NCBI GenBank assembly: GCA_008973525.1
Contig: WACJ01000274.1
Span: 1,426,001-1,490,000, forward strand
DNA from: Stenopsyche tienmushanensis
Taxonomy: Eukaryota > Arthropoda > Insecta > Trichoptera > Stenopsychidae
Reading direction: 5' to 3'
DNA length: 64,000 bases
Shown piece by piece: positions 11,403 through 22,464 of this stretch. The position numbers and the translations under genes were made by a program. The notes beneath the pieces were generated by a model that saw only the letters and a program-made list of their open reading frames with translations, was not told the DNA's origin and ran no database searches. The first letter of the stretch is position 1. Each line of letters starts with the position of its first letter.

Positions 11403-12973
11403 ATGTTATGTGTGACGAAATGCTTCCATGTCTTCGTCGATAAAGTCATTAAATTTAATCAATTATGTTCAATTCCAATAGTGGTTGAGGGTTCGCTATC
11501 TTCTGCATCAACACCTTTAATACTCCCTAAAATGGCTAAAAGACTAATTTATTCGTTGATATTTTGAATAAAATGTTAATATTTATCTGAGAAACTTCTT
11601 CCAAACATCCTTCATACACGATTGGATAACTTCATTCCGCACTTTGTCGACGTTTTGGATGCTTTTATAATATTAAATTGTTAGTGACAAACCCGCATGA
11701 TATTTAATTTCCAGCAAATTGTACATAAATGCAATAAAAATCGTGTTATAACGAATCTGAACTCACTGGGGTTGCTACAAACAGGGGCTGTAATATTTTT
11801 TTGTAAATGTATGTTATTATATCAAGTTGATTTAATTTAAAAATGCCTATTTTTGTTAAATAATTTTGCTATTTCTAATCTAAAGTTTAAAATTTGCTTC
11901 AATCATAACAACATTTTCGACTGAATATTTTCTATTTTAAAGTATTGCGTATATAAAATTGATGTGTTTTCATTTATATTTAAACACCCTGTATACATTT
12001 ATATATATATATTAAGGAATATAATAATTTATATGGATTATAACAGTCAGACGGTAAATAACGCAGGTTGAGAATAATTGATGTAATGAAAAAAGCCGAC
12101 GGACGCAAGGAGGCTTTAGCTGTTGGTTATGGACATACTGAGGATTGTTGGGAAAAAGCAGGGGATGGGAGTGAATTGTACGGAGTAAATGGGAGAGGAG
12201 GACGACGAAGGTGGGCCGCAAGGGTGGGTGCTCCGTCGTCCGCACAATGGCTGATATCCGCTTTCAACCACTCTTCCTCGTTTGTTTTTCATGCAAGAAT
12301 GAGACGGAAATAATTGAAAATGGTGTGTGACTCTGGGGAGACACCGCTGACTGACGATGATAGGTGATTTATGAAGAACAAAAACGGAAGGAAATCTGAG
12401 GATGCATGTGCATAAAAAATATTCGACGTGGTTAACATAATTGATAACGACACGCAAGGAGGATGCAATCGGCGAAAAATGAATACCGCTCCTCTTAGGA
12501 CTTAAAGCAAAAGACAATGTATCATTTAACATTAGGCTTGACTTTCGTTATATTTCTAAAGGGCCGCGTACAACAAAAACGCGGAACGCCTTATTAATTA
12601 AAGGCGTTGTAATCCAGAGCACGTAAGTTGAGAATCTTGTAAATTTACGTTGCCAAAGAAGTCAATTCGGCAGATAAATTTAGCAGCTGGAAAATCCACA
12701 AATACTAGAGCTTAATTCTGGCGTAACTTTATTGTCAGATCGATCCCGTACAAAATCTAGAGCGTTTACATGATGGAACTAGAAATTTTGAATGCATTAC
12801 GTGCATCTCAGCCACCGCACACGTAGCTCTGGGTTGCATCCAAATTTGTTTCGGTCATTGTGTACACAAGTATGCAAGCATTAGATGCGATGATTTATGA
12901 TGTTCCAGAATGACATTGCTGCATGACAATAAAAGATTTTAACGCATTAAACATCCCATTAGAATTTCATGTA
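11403..12973. other. AT-rich DNA with one possible transposon end
   Basis: AACACCCTGTATA at about 11984-11996 resembles the CAGGGTGTT-type termini of the E-family elements. Its partner was not found. Overlapping two-strand ORFs at 12068-12532 coincide with a GC-rich patch near 12185-12245; no family was recognised. Confidence 0.35.
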
Positions 12974-13381
12974 CACTACCGACAATAAGTTTGGAAACGC
13001 TTAGTAATTCACCAAAAAACTCACATTTGAATGATATTAATACATATATAAATGCGTATTATTAAGCATACTCTATTTAACATAATCACATAATATATTA
13101 ATAAATAAATAAAACATTTAAATGATGATACAAATATATTAAAGGACACTTTCTTAAAAAAATCTATTTTGTATGTATTATTGCAATGCATATTTTTGGC
13201 AATATTTAGTTCAAAATTTTCACTTTTGTATTGATGCACTCGTTTGAAGCACGTTCTGATTTACTGTTAATTAGAAGGTTTTTAGCATTGAAAATAAGAA
13301 CGAAAAAAGTTTTTTCTGCCGGTTAATTGTTATGATTTTCCATAATATATTAGGCGTTTCCAAACTTAATTGTCGGCAGTG
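12974..13381. mobile_element. Tc1/mariner-type MITE, 408 bp, with TA duplication
   Basis: The left end CACTACCGACAATAAGTTTG and the right end are inverted copies of about 28 bp with a few mismatches. Both ends carry TTTGGAAACGC on the element strand and CACTRCCGACAA at the tip. The element is flanked by TA at 12972-12973 and 13382-13383, the usual Tc1/mariner target duplication. The interior is AT-rich with no transposase similarity, so it is non-autonomous. Confidence 0.85.
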
Positions 13382-13383
13382 TA

Positions 13384-14167
13384 TGTATAAATAGGATAGG
13401 TATCATAAATTCGTTAGTAGTTGTCGGTGGCATTTTCCTTCGGCGGTTGTACGGAAAGGCCGCGATAATGCCATTCCACGGACCAGACCCACTCCCGTAC
13501 TTTAATAACTTCGGATCATGAATGTCAACGAGCTGAACGAATTCCAATGGAGGCGGATTCTTTAATTATTTGGATCATGGAAAGGACACGGAAATGTCAG
13601 AACAGTTCCGCCATATTGTCTTTTTGGGGCAAAGCAGGGCAGCCATCTTGTATCGGCTGTGAGTAAATGTCAATGTGCATTGTTTAAACGACATTTTTAT
13701 GGAGAAATTACTTCAAAAGGGACTTCAAATTCTTGGAAAAATTCGTCCCAGAGGACAGAATCGCATGGTAGTAGCGCAAACCGGACAAAGAATTTATTTT
13801 TGACACCATAGCGGCCATTTTTCCTTGTGAAATCAAATATTCATCGCTAACTGTTAAAGTATGCGCTAACAAAAATTATAAAACTTTGAATTGATACATG
13901 CAGTAGGATAGCGTCTAAACTTTTGAAGTTTCCCCATTTGCTAATTGTGCTCATTTTCAATGCTCGCAATGGCCATAATAAATCTTTCTTTTTATTGCAT
14001 ACGTTCAACTGTGCTACCATGTACCAGAAACTATCAAAAAAGTTCTTTGATGTTTATTAAATTACTAGAAATTTAATAAATGCATAACTCTTTGGTAACC
14101 AAAATATATATAAAATAAGAAATAATAACCTTAAAAAATATTTTATATATTTATACATATGTTTTTT
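13384..14167. promoter_or_regulatory. Unique DNA with clustered YY1/Pho-like motifs
   Basis: GCCATATTG at 13610-13618, GCCATCTTG at 13642-13650 and GCCATTTTT at 13814-13822 all fit the Pleiohomeotic/YY1 core GCCATNTT. All lie in the same orientation within 213 bp. In flies such clusters occur in Polycomb response elements. Regulatory function is inference; no other PRE motif was confirmed. Confidence 0.25.
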
Positions 14168-14460
14168 AACAAGGCAAAATTGGAGTTAAATTTTTACCTG
14201 TATCCGATATTTCGAACCTCCTGTCGGGTACGTGTTCGCGGATTGAGTCAATCTGCATCCATATAGTCAAACTCTGATTTTCTCGGAAATTAACAATTTG
14301 GATTTCGCTGATTTTCTAAGAATTGAGCAGAACAGAATTCTAGGAATTAATACATTTCTCGAAAATAAGCCATTTGGAAGGAATACTGAGAACTAGAACA
14401 TTTCCTTGGTTTTCTCGGAAATGAGCCGATTGGAAGGAATTCTAGGAATTGGAACGACTT
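14168..14460 (-). repeat. Interspersed repeat R2, copy a, internally repetitive
   Basis: This is the reverse complement of 28748-28983; both contain GGTTCGAAATATCGGAT and AATTTAACTCCAATTTTGC. Between 14278 and 14460 the sequence is itself a degenerate tandem array. The phrase TTTCTCG(G/A)AAAT recurs near 14279, 14354 and 14410, each followed by TTGGAAGGAAT- or ATTCTAGGAATT-like text. No coding content was recognised. Confidence 0.65.
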
Positions 14461-14514
14461 TCAAAAGAATGGCGTCAACAAAAAACTGCTAGCTTTTTGT
14501 ATGAGCTCAAATTG

Positions 14515-14851
14515 GGACACAATGCAGTGAAAACAGGTGGAAATATTAACTGAGCATTCGGATAAAGATCGATTTGTGTAAGAATAATTCGTAAAGGGCA
14601 AAAATAATGTCGAAATAGGGAAAATGCTGGACAAGTGGGTGCCACATTAACTATCAGAAGGCTAAAATTGAACCGCTTGGAAGAGTTTTTTTCCTTGATA
14701 AATTCAAATACATAACAATAGTAGTTATTGACACTAAAATAAGCAGAAGAAATTGACACGATAGTTTCTCCCCGAGTCTCCGATGACTAGTTTGAAAACA
14801 AAAATGCATCCAAGATTTGAAATAAGTTATATTTACTTGGGATTTATTACG
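14515..14851 (-). repeat. Interspersed repeat R1, copy b
   Basis: This is the reverse-strand copy of R1 (see 2668-2905 and 60188-60506) and the longest of the three. It shares with the 60 kb copy an extra segment downstream of GGCACCCA, through ATCGATC and GAATGCTCAGT. The overlapping minus-strand ORFs here are R1 translated in several frames and do not represent a protein. Confidence 0.65.
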
Positions 14852-15472
14852 AAAAAACTTTCTAATTACTTGGAATCTAATTTTTCTAATTCTAGTAAGA
14901 ATGGAAAGTTTTTGGTGGCAGATTAACACTTTCGCGTACAATCAGATTCTGATTACCTTGTTTCGTAAATCCGATTGACGACATTATTCAAAGAGTAACA
15001 AAACCATCGCTAGAACACCCAATGAAGGGTCGGTTATCCCGTCTGAGACGGGCCGTCTCCTGTTATTGTATTATATTTATGGGAGTCGAACAATTGTTCT
15101 CAACATTTTTATTTTTGCCAAGGATCGTATTCTATTTTTATTGTATTATATTTATTTTTCGTATGTGGATATATATGGGGTGATTCTGTGGTTTACAAAT
15201 TTGCGAAAATTACACACAGTACACACTTTTAAAAATACACAAAAAGGGTTTAAAAAGCTATAAAAAATAATAATATAGGTCATAAGATTGCGAAATAATT
15301 TTATAAATTTACAATTTACAAAAGAAAAATCCAAAAAATTAGTATCTATAAAAAAATTATTGATGAAAATAAATAAAGCAATTTCCACTACATAAAGCAG
15401 GATTTTTATTGCAGGTTTGGCATCTCCATGTAGTGTTGGCACGTTTATTATTTTTCAAACACCACCTGCAGC
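14852..15472. other. AT-rich DNA with a possible piggyBac-type terminus
   Basis: CCCAATGAAGGGTCGGTTAT at 15018-15037 is followed by the palindrome CCCGTCTGAGACGGG at 15038-15052 and a second inverted pair AGACGG/CCGTCT. This lies on the 3' side of the minus-strand piggyBac-like ORF, at a distance plausible for an element end. No TTAA target site and no opposite end were found, so the boundary is unproven. The rest is AT-rich. Confidence 0.35.
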
Positions 15473-16111
15473 TCAAATAAGTTTATAAAATTTGATGCCA
15501 TATTTAGCTTTCTTCCCTTTCATGTATTGCCATAACCACAGTCGCCCTCGACGAAGAAGAAGATATTCATCTAAAGAAATTTCTTCCGATGGAGAATATA
15601 TATTTTGAAAATTCGAAACAACGATGTCAATAAGTGGGCTTATTTTTGACATCCTGTCATTATTGTTTAATGTACAATTCAAACATCTCAATATTTTTTC
15701 GAATCTTCTACCCGAAATTATATAAGAAAATATTGGATGATAATACAACGGAGCACGTGAAAACATTTTTCTTAATGTTGGAAAACCTATTTGCCCACCG
15801 AGCAGACACAGCTCCAAAAAATTATCCAATTCCATATCATTTATTTCATTGAATTTGGTCACCGTGTAGTGTCTTGTTTTTGGTAATTTGTTTTTCAACA
15901 ACTTTTTTCCATAAGCATTCGTAAATTTTATCAACAGTTTTTTAATTTCCTCAGTCCAAACACTTCTAAAAAATTCTATAGATGTATCTCCAATATCTTT
16001 TTTAATTCCTGAAGATGCAGAATCAAAACCAAAATCTGATATTGTTTTATGGCTCTTTGTCCAATTATCATTTCCTTGTGAAGCATGATTATCGGTCCAG
16101 GCATTATCCAA
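15473..16111 (-). pseudogene. piggyBac-like transposase fragment (DDE_Tnp_1_7 type)
   Basis: This 212-codon minus-strand frame contains the N-terminal half of a piggyBac-family transposase. Visible landmarks in order are a helical region around residues 50-90, the family block PLYYHPIFSYIISGRRFEKI, then DRMSKISPLID, NFQNIYSPSEEISLDEY (the D is the first catalytic aspartate, near 15563-15588), GRLWLWQYMKGKKAKYGIKF, and an immediate stop. Full-length members run to about 550-600 residues with three or four catalytic aspartates and a cysteine-rich C-terminus. All of that is missing here, so it cannot transpose. The ATG may not be the original start. Of all the transposase remnants here it has the longest open frame, suggesting relatively recent decay or a truncated copy. 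Confidence 0.85.
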
Positions 16112-16960
16112 ACTTCACGATCAACAAAATCACTTTGATAGGTACTAAAAGCGGAATGCGAAATAATCCAAATACAAAACGAAAATGTTATACACAATTG
16201 AACTCAACGAAAGGCGAGAGCGAGTATCATATATATATATATATGCAAAATGTTTAGAAGCTCATAAATGACAAAAATGAGTATTTATAGATAACGAAAT
16301 TGCTCTGCTTACTTGAGTCATTGTAACGGCGATCTTCGGCGAAACTAGAAAAGAAAGTCTAAACAAAGAGACCAGCTGCTAAATTTACGATGCTTTTAAG
16401 ATTTCGTCAATGGATCGTAAAATGCTTGATAAAAAGACTACAACAAATAGCACCGATCCTATTGTTCATAAGAGGGATAATATACGTGCATAATACGATG
16501 GTTCCACATTTTTCAATTTAAAAATCTTCTATTAAAAATAACTATTCTGTTGACAAAATACATTATTTTATGTGATTTTATTTTATTTTGGCGAAATTGT
16601 CGAATACGCGATAGTGAGCGATGTTTATAATATGTATTATAGTTTGTGCATCGCAAAAATCGAATGATTCACCAAAATTAATTTATCTTATTCGGGAAAG
16701 TTTGAGAGTCTTTGAGCAATGTTTTGAAAATGGTTTGTTTTTTTGTCTTGTTTTTTTGTGTCCCCGAAGGCGGTATACAAAAGACTAATCCGGCACGAGA
16801 GTTTTAGCCGAGCAAGTTTTGTCACCAGATGCAGTTAGAACGAACGTAAGACTTACGATCGACACGCCGCAAAGCGTTAAATAATGTCCGTTATACCATC
16901 AACAGTCTTTTGCAAGACTAATCTAAATTAATTATTGAAGCCGAGTATTGAGATTTATAT
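16112..16960. other. AT-rich DNA with (AT)n microsatellite
   Basis: An (AT)8 run lies at 16229-16244. No 5' piggyBac terminus or other gene was recognised. Confidence 0.5.
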
Positions 16961-17053
16961 CATTCTGAAGTGCGATGGTTGAGTCGTGGAAATATTTAAT
17001 AGCGATTTTTTAAATCTCGGATTGAAATTATTATGATTATGAATGAGAAATTA
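16961..17053 (+). pseudogene. hAT transposase scrap (EVRWLSRG motif)
   Basis: Translation reads HSEVRWLSRGNI, two stops, then RFFKSRIEIIMIMNEKL. EVRWLSRG..L.R.FELR is a hallmark of hAT transposases of the GTF2IRD2/ZBED5/SCAND3-like type. Only about 30 codons remain. It lies about 100 bp upstream of a mariner fossil in the same orientation. Confidence 0.7.
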
Positions 17054-17159
17054 TAACTTGTTCCAGAAATAGGAACTACATTTACAAACTGCTCAGATAT
17101 GGTTAAAAAAAATAAAGTTGAAGAGAGAAATAAAGCGCTTCGTAAGAGAACAATTTTTT

Positions 17160-17450
17160 GACCGATTGATAACAGGTGACGAAAAATGGGTTATTTATCG
17201 TCACAAGAAAAAAACAATGGACAGATAAAGATAAACAGCCAAATCCAACAACAATGGTAACTTTACATCCTAAAAATATACTTTTAAGTGTTTGTTGGGA
17301 TATGTATGGTGTAATTTATTATGAACTGTTAGAACCAAATCAAATCATGAATGCAGATGTTTACAGCGTTATTTAAACTTAGAATTGATTAAAAAATGCC
17401 TTCGATTGGTTAATATCAAGAAAGTGTTTACAATTTTTTTTACTATGGAA
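17160..17450 (+). pseudogene. Mariner transposase fossil, catalytic core
   Basis: DRLITGDEKWVIYRHKKKT (the D of TGDEKW is the first catalytic aspartate) is followed by a frameshift to WTDKDKQPNPTTMVTLHPK. The next landmarks are ILLSVCWDMYGVIYYELLEP and NADVY, with decayed LELIKK-like text after that. These are consecutive mariner landmarks (TGDEKW, W.D, HPKK..LSVWWD, G..YYELL, NADLYCQQL). The HxDNARPH segment with the second aspartate is not preserved. This lineage differs from the TCCTACGAACTTATTGAG mariners, which have MDETW rather than TGDEKW. It is inactive. Confidence 0.85.
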
Positions 17451-18388
17451 AAAGTTAAATTTTAAACAGGAGGTACAAAATGGACTTTCAAGTTTTTTTT
17501 TGCATCAAAACCAGTGTCTTTCTATAACAATGGAATTAAAAAGTTACCTGTGATACCTGTGTTTACCTGATAGTGAAATGCGCACTAAATTTTGGACTTA
17601 CCCGATAGTAAAAATATGAATGTGATAAAATGTATAAATCCAACAAGATTTAAATAAAAATATTTTTCTTACGGTCCTCCATATTTTTAAAAATTTTACA
17701 CCAAATTTTAAATCATGGTGCAATTGCATGATGCTCATTGCAGGTCTAAGACCTCTTCAATATCCATTTATGGAAAAGGCTCACATTCACCTCACCATGC
17801 GCTCAATATTGAAGGTCGCGTAATCTTGTTATTATTGTAAATATATACTTAAATGATTAATTTTTATTAAAGAAAATTTATGCGTGAAATCCGCTTGAGG
17901 AACTCATTGGAGATCAAACAGATATTTCTTTATGATGTGGTGTTTTTTGAGGTTTATTGTATGATCACAATCACCCAATCTCAATTCTGATGCAATTTTT
18001 ATATTCATGCTGCTTAAAAATCCAATGGTATCGTTGATATTGATTAATTTCGAGCGTTATATTTGTGGACGATAGCCGAAAATACATGCTAAAAATGGCT
18101 TTGTGTGAAATTATTTCTACTAATAGTACGTGATGTTATTAACAGCCCCGGAGGCTAACGTTTCATTTAACGACTTAAGAAGCGGCGATAGCAAAAATAT
18201 CGATGTACATTATATAAATCACGAATCGAAATCTTTCAGTTGTTATAGACGAGCGAATCTTCAGTGGCCTAGGGCGAAGATAAATTGCTTTGGCTTGCGA
18301 GACTCATAAATTTTTAAAGCTCGAAAATGTCCATCGGCGTGATGAGCTCACGTCATTGTCACACAATGTTTTGAGACGCGAACGAAAA
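17451..18388. other. Unique AT-rich DNA
   Basis: No gene or shared repeat was recognised. Confidence 0.45.
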
Positions 18389-18478
18389 GGGGCGACAAAG
18401 GGGCGTTCGGGGGACTCATCGGGGGTTCATGGGGGCTTATGGGGGCCACGGAAGCAGTTCGGGGAGACGTCACCGGGG
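18389..18478 (+). repeat. G-run array, about 10 bp period, G-quadruplex-prone
   Basis: Eight runs of four or five G lie on the forward strand at 18389, 18400, 18409, 18421, 18431, 18441, 18461 and 18475. The middle is a clear 10 bp tandem unit (GGGGGTTCAT, GGGGGCTTAT, then GGGGGCCACG). Loops between the first six runs are 5 to 7 nt, compatible with intramolecular quadruplexes. Overlapping ORFs on both strands here are by-products of the repeat. Confidence 0.8.
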
Positions 18479-20880
18479 CGCTGTATTCGCCGATTTGGGC
18501 CCAAACTGACCGCAATCGGAAGTGATAAGGGCGGCTGCTGGCAAAAACTCGCCCTGTCATACGGGACACACTAAACCAGTTACATTCAACCTTTTTTTTT
18601 CAGAAGCGCTTTTTTGTCGCCGTCTTCACACGCTAGACGTGCCTTTTTGTCGCGAATCCTACAATAGACCGAAGTGGTATCGCTTGAGAATCATGACACC
18701 GTAATGAGGAATTAAAAGCCTTTACGCGCAGTCTTTAGTAGCGAATTATTCATTTCGCGTATTCAAAAAGAGTTTTGGGATCCAGCGGCGCGTTTCGCGC
18801 ATCCCTGTATAAATTATCCGGAGTGAAATATACGATTTAAAAAAATGCTCATCAAACTACACGCGGGCCGGCGTTTTGATTTACGACTCGGTTGAGTGCC
18901 GGCCTAAGTGAATTATGGTTCTAAAGTAGTTCTAGCTTCGGTCTTCCATGACGTCATTCGGAAAAGACGAACCAGTGATAGATTGGAAGAAAAATACGCA
19001 GCGTGCGAACGAAAAGATAAAAAGGTTGCTTATCCCTTTGACTAATGGCGCCCATAATGTTCGAGGCATTCCTTTGTTAATGCACACATCGATCCATCGC
19101 ATTTTTTCGAACGATAACTGAAAAATTATCTACACATCGGCACCAATGGGATGAATTGGCGGAAATATGCAAAGACACAGTGCTTCTGCTACATATTCAG
19201 ATTCTAAAATATCCACCGCATGACAAAGTGAAATATGAATAGAGCTTTCATTTTCACGCTAGACGACGTCTGTTTTAAAAAAAGTACTCATTACATCCAG
19301 ATTGGGCAACGTATATATCCTGCCTTTGAAGCAGCGCTAGCATTCAATTTTTTTCTCTCGCAAAATATATATTCTCATACATCACAATCGACAGCGTCGA
19401 TTCAATGTTAACACATTTTGATCCGGCTGCCCGCAGGCGTACGTGTAATGTGTGCGTAGATTTGGATAATTTGATATTTATCCGACTGTGAATGATGGAA
19501 TCGGATATCTTTCATTAGTGGATTATATTCCGGGAAGGGGGGGTTTGGAGGTTTTTTCGTGTATCACGATTTACGGTCCGACACCACTAAGGGGGGCTTA
19601 GAACACACTGCTCTCGTAGTACCGACATATTTAATCTAGGTTATGGGGTGTGTGGGCCTGCGGGGGTTTTAATAAATCATTGATGGGTGCTGGGGGATAT
19701 GAATGGGATAATTAATTCATGGGTAATTTAGCATCAAGGTGAGCATTTGGGAAATAGATGTTCAGCATTTTCTCGCGCGAAGATGCCGGTTGATAAGAAT
19801 TCTGAATATGTTGAATAAGTCTCGAGGAGCGCCACAAGGTGTTCGCGATAACATGATCCATATGATTTTTTCGCATTTGAAAAAAATGTAAATCGAATGA
19901 GAATTGTAATCATAAGTAAATTTGAAACAATCAAACTAAGCGTCATTGATATTCTTTGGAGCATCTTTAATATATTATAGCAGTTTTGGCAAAATGTTTT
20001 TCTTACATAATATAATATAATAAACCATCTTATTTAAGTAAGTGATTATAATCTTAATTATTTCATTCGAAATTAAAATTATATGAAATAGTTTTGCTAG
20101 AAAAAATGATATTTTCGCACGTTCACTATGTATTGAATCAACAAAAAAAAATGAAAACGTAATAGTATTTCAGAATCTTCCTATCGCTAAATTCAAGAAG
20201 AGAAAATTATATTACGATCAATGTAGCAAACCTTTACAGGTAAAATTTCATATGTGAGTTCAGGATGAAAAATGTGTAATGGTCGTAAAATTGCCCATGG
20301 GAAATCTTGATGAATATAGATTTTTCCATCGATAAACAAGCGGATTAAATGTATTTGAATTATTATTTCAGTTAGCACATGAACAATGATTTTCTTCAGC
20401 ACAATTTCCAAACGATGTGTTGATATTATTGCTGGAGTATTTATCTGTTGCATCGTGTGTACAAATTATTAACACTCATTGTAAGCGGGCATAGATGCGC
20501 ATTAGTTTGAGTTATTTCCATGGCATCCGATAATATTTAACCCGTTTTATTCGATGGTAAATATTTTACAAGCTGCACCTCGACTGTGACCAATAAAATA
20601 AGACAAACACCGACTGAGATAAGACGACTATTTCTACGGTTTCTGTAGCGGAGCGTGCGTCCTCGTGCTATGTAAATTTGCTACCGCAAACAACGGCAAC
20701 GGCCAAAGGGCGAAGATAAATGAAATTTACAGATGAAAATGCCTCACGTGAAACAATTCCTTGCCGAGAGAATTTTTTGATTAGATTGAACCTCGGAGAA
20801 TAGTTTCTGTAACTCAAAGCACTACTCGTAGCTTACTTTCGGTACGTAATTTAATTTGCAGTGAAGCTTTTTCCCGGTAG
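18479..20880. other. Unique DNA with G-rich patches
   Basis: Another G-rich stretch lies at about 19535-19700, with several runs of four to seven G but without regular spacing. No gene or shared repeat was recognised. Confidence 0.45.
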
Positions 20881-20975
20881 CCAGCGGCGCAGTCGATATC
20901 GGGGTGACGGATGCCCCGGGGGGTGACAAGGGACCCCCGCAGACGATGGAAGTGACCTTAGGGGGTCCAGGCGAA
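20880..20975 (+). mobile_element. hAT-terminus-like GC-rich block
   Basis: CAGCGGCGCAGTCGATATCG followed by GGGGTGACGGATGCCCCGGG resembles hAT ends of the CAGTGGCGTAGC type. The matching inverted end and an 8 bp duplication were not found, so the assignment is tentative. Confidence 0.4.
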
Positions 20976-21227
20976 AAACAATATAACAATTCTCACTTAA
21001 ATGATATTAACTTAAATTATACGACGCTGACTCATACTTAAACACATTAATCGTGTCCCATACACATTCGGCAAGCCTTCCAATCATTGCTTTTCCGTAC
21101 ATAGCATTAATTTTATTACAATATCCACAAAAAATTAAACCATTTACGAATAATGTTTTTAATCTACATTACAGTGTCATTACGAAAAGTATTTTTTTGC
21201 ATTCAATTTCGGATTTTGTAGTGAAAA

Positions 21228-21300
21228 AAATATTTTTTAGAACGAAAACTGGAACTGAACCGGTTCAAAAATATCGGTTTAATTCGGTTCTAAACACATC
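21228..21300. repeat. GGTTCGGTT-type degenerate repeat, copy 1
   Basis: AACTGAACCGGTTC and TTTAATTCGGTTCTAAAC lie here. Related text occurs at 22095-22130, 29395-29515 and 49955-50030. The first motif is nearly palindromic. It and the 22.1 kb copy flank element E2 in opposite orientation. Confidence 0.45.
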
Positions 21301-21740
21301 TAACGCAAAATAGATTGATCTTGTTGCTGACATAATATGTGTGATTGTATTCATCTTTATTCGTCCTGTTAATTGTATTGTTAAATCAATGCTTAAGATA
21401 ATATCCTTATCAACCCGAATTCCAGCTTTTAATCGTAAGTCATTATTATGTATTTGGTTTAGCTTATCTCATCCTATATGTTTTGTATGTACGTAGACTG
21501 GAATTCCCAGATTTCAGTTTGTTTCCTAATGTTATGCACCCCAACATGAGACTCCCAAACTTCCAGCCAATAATCGTCAAGTTAATATCTTGTATTTCAT
21601 TTCCTATGCGTTGTTGATGTTTGGTTGAATTTTGGAAGATATAAAAAATATAAAGCGTTTCGTGAAAATCTTGAGGTTTAAGATGAAAATTCTAAACATT
21701 TTCTAGAATTATTTTGAAAGAAATTTCTAAAAATAAATTG

Positions 21741-22083
21741 TTTGGCGATCTCTAGACCTGACACCATTGGATTTATTTATCTAAGAACGTGCAAAATAAT
21801 TAATTTACACGACAGAGGTGCCCACAAAAGAAATCCTAATTGAAAGAATGATCGCCGCCTTTGCAAAATAGAAGTTGAAATTTCCCATTCGTTTGTAAAA
21901 ATTATTTGACTTTGAAAGCTCAGAAGTATTTTTTTTAAACCAATTGCACAAAATAATGATTATTTTAGATCAAATAAACATTGCAAAATAAAAAAAAGCT
22001 GCAATTGTTTAGTGTTATTACGACTATAGATTAAAAAGTTATAATGATTTAAAAGTGAAATTTGCAATGTGCAAAACTCCCTG
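21741..22083 (+). pseudogene. IS630/Tc1-like transposase 3' end plus terminus (E2)
   Basis: This is the most readable E-family copy. Translation from 21747 gives RSLDLTPLDLFI, stop, ERAK, stop, LIYTTEVPTKEILIERMIAAFAK. This fits the last part of IS630/Tc1-superfamily transposases (RSPDLTPLDFFLWG..K..VY...P...EEL..RI..A). About 200 bp of AT-rich 3' sequence follows, ending GTGCAAAACTCCCTG next to TA at 22084-22085. The 5' part is missing and there are at least two stops. Confidence 0.75.
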
Positions 22084-22094
22084 TATATATGTAT

Positions 22095-22130
22095 TTGGAA
22101 TTGAACCGAAACGAAGTATATAACGGTTCA
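22095..22130. repeat. GGTTCGGTT-type degenerate repeat, copy 2
   Basis: GAATTGAACCGAAACG and AACGGTTCAAAG are in opposite orientation to the 21.2 kb copy. E2 and about 400 bp of AT-rich DNA lie between, suggesting E2 inserted into this repeat. Confidence 0.35.
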
Positions 22131-22464
22131 AAGTTCTGATTTAATCTTACATTAACTGTTTCTCACAAATTTCAAGATAAAATATGTTCCAATGTATTCA
22201 AACTATTTTTTTTTTGAATGAACATTGCTTTCCAATTAGCGTATCAACTCCATAAAATCATTATAATAATAAACGGAAAAGATCTTTTATAAATGTCGAC
22301 GTCTTCCAAAACAGACATCCTGAGCCCTAAATATTCAGAGGTGGAAGAGGCTTTGTATATGTGGTTTCTTTAGGGGAAAAAACAGTATACACCTATTTTA
22401 GGGCCCATATTGACCATGAAAGCAAAGTTGTTTTATAAGGAAATTTTGTTTCTGAAAAAATCCG

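Noticed and set aside
12068..12532. Overlapping ORFs of 81, 77 and 138 codons as a gene
   Set aside because: They lie on both strands of one GC-richer patch, with low-complexity serine/proline translation and no domain.
15152..15442. The 96-codon minus-strand ORF just downstream of the piggyBac fragment as its C-terminal half
   Set aside because: It shows none of the later catalytic blocks or the cysteine-rich tail of piggyBac transposases; it is AT-rich hydrophobic translation.
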